Positions 58,490 through 64,000 of a stretch of 64,000 nucleotides of DNA are shown here, in pieces. Position numbers and translations under genes: made by a program. Position 1 is the first letter of the stretch. The number at the start of each line of letters is the position of its first letter. Origin of the DNA: Amanita rubescens (lineage: Eukaryota; Basidiomycota; Agaricomycetes; Agaricales; Amanitaceae); NCBI GenBank assembly GCA_015039365.1, contig WION01000002.1:248001-312000 (forward strand). The letters are read 5' to 3'. Below the pieces are notes generated by a model. It was not told the origin of the DNA. It saw nothing but the letters and a program-made list of their open reading frames with translations, and did no database searches.

Positions 58490-60774
58490 TTATAGTCTTG
58501 CTTCCCGTGGCATCTTCTTCAACGCTTGTCTAACACCAAGATCACCAAGGACATCCTCTGCGCCGGCAAGAACTAGTTAACATCAGATGTGTGATGTGAC
58601 ATAAAACTCAGGAAACCAATTACTTACTAGCATCAAAGCCGGAACAACGATGGTACTATCAGGGGAAACATCAGCAACCCATCCCAATAAACGAGGCTCA
58701 TAAGAAATACGTACTTCCTCAATCAGTCTACCCATTCCGGTTTGCGTCAATGCACGCCCACCAAATACCTGAGTAGCGTCTGCCTCATGTCAGATTATTT
58801 CCCCAGCCTTCAGATTGTGGTTAAATCACCTTCCGCAGTCTCCCGCCCACAACGCGAAACAAACCTGTCGGGGTTTGTACGATGAAGGTATTAAAAGCAA
58901 CTTTAAACGTACTGTTTAAGCAAGCCTATCGGTCCTGCGAGGTGATGTGACATTTGGTCATATGTCATCTAAGGAGCAAGTATATAAGCCAATGGTGTAC
59001 AAAGGGCTCGATGAAGTTTGCTCACGTTGTTCATTTGGTATGTGACCATCTCGAACCAATTTTGACATGCCTCCACACGTTGAATCATGTTGGCAAGTTT
59101 CGCCCTTATGACTGCCTGCGAAGTCAGTGGCTTACCAAAGACCCTACGCTGTGAGGACCACCTGGTTCGAAAGGAATCCAGTCATGACCATAGGATAATT
59201 ATAGAAACTTACTTGAAACACTCCTCGACGATATGCCGCTGGGCTGAGAGAGACGTGGCAGCGACCATCCATCGTTCATGATTGAAGTTGCTGAGAATTA
59301 CGGACATGCCCGCACCAACCTTGCCAAGGGTATTGGCGATAGGCACTTTAACATTATCGAACGTGACATAGGCAGTACCAGCAGCGGAGGAATAACTTGT
59401 CTTGATCTGCTTTGTCGAGACGCCGGGACCACGGGGAATAAGAATAACTGTGAATCCAGCCTGCAAAATCAACAGTCACAAGCGACACTTCCTGCAGGAT
59501 CTGCATCATGCTTACATTTGTCTTGCAACCGGTGGTGAAGTAGTCAGCGAAAGTGCCGTTGGTTATCCACCTAGGTGGTCAAGTCAATTGGCTGGTAGCG
59601 CGTTAATGAATCGAACGCTACTTCTTAGTGCCATTGATGATCCAGTCATTACCATCTTGCACAGCAGTGGTCTGCAGCCCGCTGACATCACTACCGGCGA
59701 AGGCTTCCGAGATAGCAAGGGCAATATACTTCTTGCCCGCAAGGGCCTGTACAGACGCATGTGAGAATAGAATATATATATTTTTGTCGCAGCCTGTAAC
59801 TTACTTCTGGAACTACCCGAGAAATTAGTTCGGGTGTTCCAAAATTCAAAATGGGCGGGAGTCCGATGACTAACCCTGCAAGCATGCCGTCAACCACGGC
59901 ACGGCTACATGTACGGCCTATCTCAGCGTGGATGATCGACTGTCCGTAGTTCGTCAAAAACGTTGCCACCTGATCATAGTGAAATAACATTACTTCATGG
60001 AAGTAATCGAACTCTTCTGGTTTTATGATACCACCCATGAGAGCGCGTCCCTTCAGGTGTTTCCCTGGTCCGAGACGCATGGAAATGATGTTGGTTTCAC
60101 TGTATGTATGATAAAATATTACGATCGATACAAATGGGGAAATTGTGGAACGTACGCCAATTTGTCCACGACTTCCTGGGATATGTGCTTCCCGCTCGCT
60201 TCACATCTCGCAGATTCAGGAGCAACAACCGTTTCGAAAAATTCTCGTACAGCCTTCTGGAATCGCCTGTGACTATCCGTGTAGTATGGACTGGAATGTC
60301 CCGGACTAAGCCACGTTGGTTCAGCGTACGGCACCTTGCTCAGTTCTCCCGGAACGGGTGGTTTAATCTGTTCTTCTTGTCCGGCTATCTTTCCGATTTT
60401 CAAGCGTGCATATTGAGGCCGCAGTAAAACCTCATGTCTGTGAAGTCCAAAGAATGCATCTGTTGCATCTTGCCCGGCTGTTTTTGGCTGATGTTTAGTA
60501 AAAATACCTGCCGAAGTGGTTCAGGGCTAACCAAGTTTTGGATTATACAGCACGTTTGCACCACCGGGATGAAGTTCCGCAAAGCGAGAAAGGTCGTAGA
60601 CTTTGGAATCAATAATAATCCACTACGAAGCATGAGTATACGGCAGGTGAGTCCTATGGAATAAATGGGATACCAGATCCCCTTCTTTGTTATGCTTTAA
60701 ATATCGTTTAGTTTTCATAGTGGAGGAGTTGAGTTGAATACCTTCGCGACCTCTTCAAGCGTAAATTCCTTCAT
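58490..60774 (-). CDS. Cytochrome b5-acyl-CoA dehydrogenase fusion protein
   Basis: The N-terminus is a heme-binding cytochrome b5 domain: MKEFTLEEVAK|HNKEGDL|WIIIDSKVYDLSRFAELHPG, with the axial His in HPGG, then AGQDATDAFFGLHRHEVLLR with the second His. A 21-nt micro-exon (60694-60674) encodes HNKEGDL. The acyl-CoA dehydrogenase part follows: SISM-like MRLGPGKHLKG, EIGRTCSRAVVDGMLAGLVI, AGKKYIALAISEAFAGSDVS, DWIINGTKKWITNGTFADYF and GFTVILIPRGPGVSTKQIKT, then NHERWMVAATSLSAQRHIVE and a C-terminal VFGGRALTQTGMGRLIEE. It ends ALKKMPREARL. Such fusions are known in fungi; the electron path between heme and FAD is not settled. Confidence 0.88.
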
Positions 60775-62820
60775 GGTTGTAATGAAGCTTGTGGGGAACC
60801 GGGAAACCTAGCCGGCGATCGGTAATTCACGTGGTAACGTTTTGATATCAATTCAGTATTACTATTAAACTGTACGCCCGCCTGCGCGGCAAAACCCGCA
60901 ACTAGTATGTATGCCGTCGAGAGTTTTATAGTGGGTGACTTCAAAAATAATATAGTACAATAAGTAGAAACCACGAAGATAAACACCAATCGGTCGGAGA
61001 CAGAACAGGATCACAGTGTGATTCGAGAGCGAACAAAGGTACCTAGGCTGTACAGGAAGAACGGAGAAAGGAAGAACTTGTGACTCTCGAGTCTCGACGT
61101 TATCTATGCGTGCTGTTTGGTTCTATTTGTGGTGATCAACGTATTACACCATAAAAAAGAAAGGTAAGGGGGGAAACATAAACAACGTACGTGAATGCAT
61201 CCAAGTAAAATCTACCGGTGGTGAAAAGAGGTGGAGAGTACAGTTTGAGAAGATTTTCTGCAAGGAAAGGTAGTCAATGTAACGATTGAGAGAAGGGGAT
61301 CATAATCGGCATTGTGAGAGAACTTGGGAATCATTGTCATTGCTTTGCGAAGTAAACAGAATGTTGGACACTGGACAGTTTTCGACAGTAATTGCCAGCA
61401 CTGTAAAAATCTCAGAGGATACAGCAGCTTTCACCGCATTAGGGACAGGAGAGTCGGAGGGTGCAACAGCCACGGTGGCCGTGAGCATTGGTCCAGGACG
61501 CGAAATGAACGAAGACAAGGCAGGAGTGACAGAGGCGGTGACAGCCAAAATCCAGGGTGGAGAATACTGCATTGGGAAGGTTAACAGTAGTATATCATTC
61601 CATACATTAAACGGTGGCAGGCATCGGCGCCGGCAGGAGCAGTTCCAGTCTTGGCAGAAGCGGTAGGAAGCAGTAGGGCAGAAGCGATGACAGCCGGGGT
61701 GGTTGCAGTGTCGGCAAAAGCGGTGGCAAAAGTGGTAACAACGGGGGCAGCTGGAACGGCGGCAAAAGCGGTACAGAGGCGGTAACGGCGGGGCCGGCTA
61801 TTGTTCTTTGGAGCAGTGACAGAAGCGGTAACAGCAGCGGCGGTAACGGGAGGGTCAGCTACGGGGCCAGAGGAATGTCGATAGAAGCGGCGGCAAGAGT
61901 GTCGACAGGAGCAGTAGCAGTGTAGCAGCGGTGGCAATTGCGGCGTTCGTAAGGTCAACGCTAGGGATGACCGGTACAGAATCAGAAGGTTTTTCTTTTC
62001 CTTTTGAGTTGGCGGGTTGGCAGTTATATGCGTCATTCTTTTGCTCAACTGTTTACTGGCGTATGGTAGGCAGGATTCGAACCCCGCTTACGAAGGACTC
62101 GACCAGAACGAGGCATCACTACGAGGTAGAATTGAAAGAAGAAAAAACCGCTGAACTGGGTTGAATTTTAGCGAGCTAACAGGGGAGGCGACGATGTGGT
62201 CGTCATTGCTGTTCATCGACGGTCCAGGTTCCAGCACGGCGAGTCCGCCCGATGTCTTTTCCTTTTCCAGAACAGGAACCGTGCGAGCGGTCAGTAGACA
62301 ATTGTATATGAAAATGCCCATGCAGTATTGACGCTATGACTAGATCAGAGATTCGGCGAACCCTGTATTTATGCGACACTTACGTTCGTACTTCTCGTCA
62401 ATGACACGAAATATACCTTTGCGTTTATGACAGACACAGTCAAAAGCGATGTTATGTGATGCGCGCCGTATGAGGAACGTCCGGAAATGGCGTACATCTG
62501 AGTCCGGCTATTCAAGAGGTAATATAGGGGTACGTGAAAAGGAGTGTCGTGCACGGGCTATGACGAGGATGTAAGTGGTGGCAGTGCGCAGTGCGCACAG
62601 ACCCGGAAGAGCGGTTACATGATCATCACGTGCTCGATGGTCTCCCCTGACCGGTTGCTGCTCCGTAAAACCCTTCACCTTTCAGGTTGCGAGGATTATG
62701 TAGTAAACTGTATACTACAACTGTCAGAATTATCAACATATTGCCATATTGTACTGCGGCCTCTGATGTTTATATCACATCAACGGTCAAGTTGTGTTCA
62801 TAGCTATAGCGTCGCACATG
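60775..62820. other. 2-kb region with low-complexity Ala/Thr/Val-rich locus
   Basis: From 61,286 to 62,060 both strands stay open. On the minus strand 62048-61581 and 61572-61300 read as Ala/Thr/Val/Pro-rich sequence (AVTASVTPALSSF, AAAVTASVTAPKN, PVVTTFATAFADTATTPAVI). The DNA at ~61,615-61,930 is built of imperfect short units like GGCAAAAGCGGTAACAGCGG. It could be a surface mucin-like protein gene or just simple-sequence drift. The rest of the region shows no gene. Confidence 0.3.
61615..61930. repeat. Degenerate short tandem repeats (GGCAAAAGCGGT-like)
   Basis: Units such as GGCAAAAGCGGTGGC, GGCAAAAGCGGTACAGAGGC and GGTAACAGCAGCGGC recur irregularly every 12-24 nt through this stretch, giving Ala/Thr-rich reading on the minus strand. 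Confidence 0.5.
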
Positions 62821-64000
62821 TCAGAACGAGGGTAGGTCAAGCAGGGAAAAGCTTACTCTGAACAAGAAACCGAGCTGTGAAGGACTGGGTGAGCACATAG
62901 TACAACGGATCGTAGAAGCAACCTACATCTGCGGGTGTCAACCTTCCCATAGCCTACACAACAGGTGAGAATTCAACGTCAGCAGGAAATAATCTTAACC
63001 TACCGATTCGTCGGCTGATAACGTTGCATCCACCATCGCAGCTTTCTTTTCTTGCAGCTTTACGCAAATCAGCGGAACAATTGCAGTGAGCATTGGGGAA
63101 TGATTACCTGTATAATTCGAGATTCGATGCTATCCTCTACAACAAGCTTGATTGCCTGGACAGGCCGACGTTGCCCAAGACGATGAATCCGGTCCATAGC
63201 CTCTGCAAGTAAAGTTAGACGGCTTTTCGCTCAGTTCATTAAATCTTCTTTGACTTACGGTACTCGACCTGACGGGACAGGAGATGTCAAGACTTGAGAA
63301 CCCGTAGACCTCGGGATAGCTTTGGATGCTGCACTTACCGCGGGATTCCACCAGCTATCCATTAGATATACACGGGATGCCTCTGTCAAGTTCAACGCAA
63401 CACCTCCTGCTTTCAGACTGACAAGGAAAACCGTTACGTCAACGTTATTCACTGAGATATAATGTTAGGTCGGGCCAGGGATGCATAGCATCTAGTCGTA
63501 CTGAAATGTTGAATCGTAGCATCTCTAGCTTGCGGACTCATCCCCCCTTCTAGGCGACAAATCTATGATAAGTGAGATGATATAGCTTACATTGAATACG
63601 GGTTACTCACAATGAACCCAGCTTTTTGCAAGCGGAAAGCAATGAGATCAAGGAAATTGACAAATTGACTGAATACGAGACTCTTTGTTGTTGCATCCTG
63701 TGAGCGCAGATTGCTTAATTCTTCAACAAGTGCCTCTATCTTGGTTGAAGATTTCCACGAATCGATATCAAGACGCCCTAGTATGCCTTGCCGTGCTATT
63801 GGCGCATTTTCTGTCAGTTCCAATGCTGGGGAATCAAGATCTATCGTGAGCGGAAGGTGGCACACTGGACAAGCCGGCTGCGATTGGATATGTTAGTTTC
63901 ATCGGGGGCAATGCTCGGCCTCAAAAGTGGCATACATTATTCTCGAGTGCACTATCAAGATACTGCCTGATGCATTCTCGGTCAAAGATATGGCGACATT
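62821..64000 (-). CDS. RAD16: RAD16, SNF2-type nucleotide-excision repair ATPase (5' part outside window)
   Basis: RAD16 works with RAD7 in global-genome repair. The window holds the end of the RING finger ([40 protein letters not shown]) and the C-terminal helicase lobe: [40 protein letters not shown] with [20 protein letters not shown], then [40 protein letters not shown] and [40 protein letters not shown]. Motifs V and VI are intact. A 10-nt micro-exon (63268-63259, GTCGAGTACC) encodes VEY in the near-invariant [16 protein letters not shown]. The C-terminus is TPAD|LGFLFR plus nine extra residues. The N-terminal helicase lobe lies beyond 64,000. Confidence 0.95.

Noticed and set aside
58490..60774. 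The b5-dehydrogenase fusion as a novel architecture
   Set aside because: Cytochrome b5-acyl-CoA dehydrogenase fusions are already known from fungi, so I list it as a gene but not as a discovery.
62050..62110. tRNA-like box B (GGTTCGAATCC) on the minus strand
   Set aside because: The T arm is perfect, but no matching acceptor, D or anticodon stems can be drawn upstream; treated as chance or a remote relic.
31000..64000. A CRISPR array, phage defence island or bacterial-style operon
   Set aside because: The sequence is eukaryotic with spliced genes; no regularly spaced identical repeats with unique spacers are present.

Overview
This window looks like nuclear DNA of a basidiomycete fungus, most likely an agaricomycete. 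Genes are dense and broken by many short introns (about 45-65 nt, GT...AG). The protein repertoire is fungal: an SSK1 response regulator, YEA4-type UDP-GlcNAc transporter, RAD16, GPI-anchored Cys-rich proteins and a pyranose-2-oxidase relic. I name the class from protein resemblance recalled from memory, not from a search.

Bases 1-30,000 are a compact core block, much of it RNA biology. In order: KRR1 (-, cut by the left edge), NCBP3-type cap-binding protein (+), YEA4-type transporter (-), a ubiquitin-like protein (-), tRNA-Arg(ACG) (-), the tRNA thiolation enzyme NCS6 (+), a 1,119-residue protein ending in an MDR dehydrogenase domain (-), a KDM3-type JmjC protein (-), SSK1 (-), ARS2/Serrate (-), ESF2 (-), CBP80 (-) and a mitochondrial PPR protein (+). 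NCBP3, ARS2 and CBP80 belong to one functional network, nuclear cap-binding and RNA fate. KRR1 and ESF2 both act in the small-subunit processome.

Bases 30,000-41,400 are different. A pair of inverted ~255-bp repeats encloses 7.2 kb of hypothetical or broken genes, a degenerate minisatellite and a 28-bp perfect palindrome. Inside are a pyranose-2-oxidase fragment and an F-box-like fragment; just outside the right repeat is a membrane-protein gene with an in-frame stop. This reads as a decayed, repeat-bounded accessory island.

Bases 41,900-51,500 return to housekeeping genes: mitochondrial IF3 (-), FLX1-type carrier (-), prolyl oligopeptidase (+), tRNA deaminase TAD2 (-) and another SLC25 carrier (+). 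Bases 53,000-64,000 hold a NIT2-type omega-amidase (+), two tandem paralogous Cys-rich GPI-anchored protein genes (+), a cytochrome b5/acyl-CoA dehydrogenase fusion (-), a low-complexity Ala/Thr-rich locus and the 3' half of RAD16 (-, cut by the right edge).

Gene models were assembled by hand from reading frames, splice signals and remembered family conservation. Outer boundaries are usually good to within a few bases; some internal exon limits are tentative. At four donor sites, and once inside an exon, the frame is one nucleotide short at a G run. This points to homopolymer undercalls in the assembly rather than biology.
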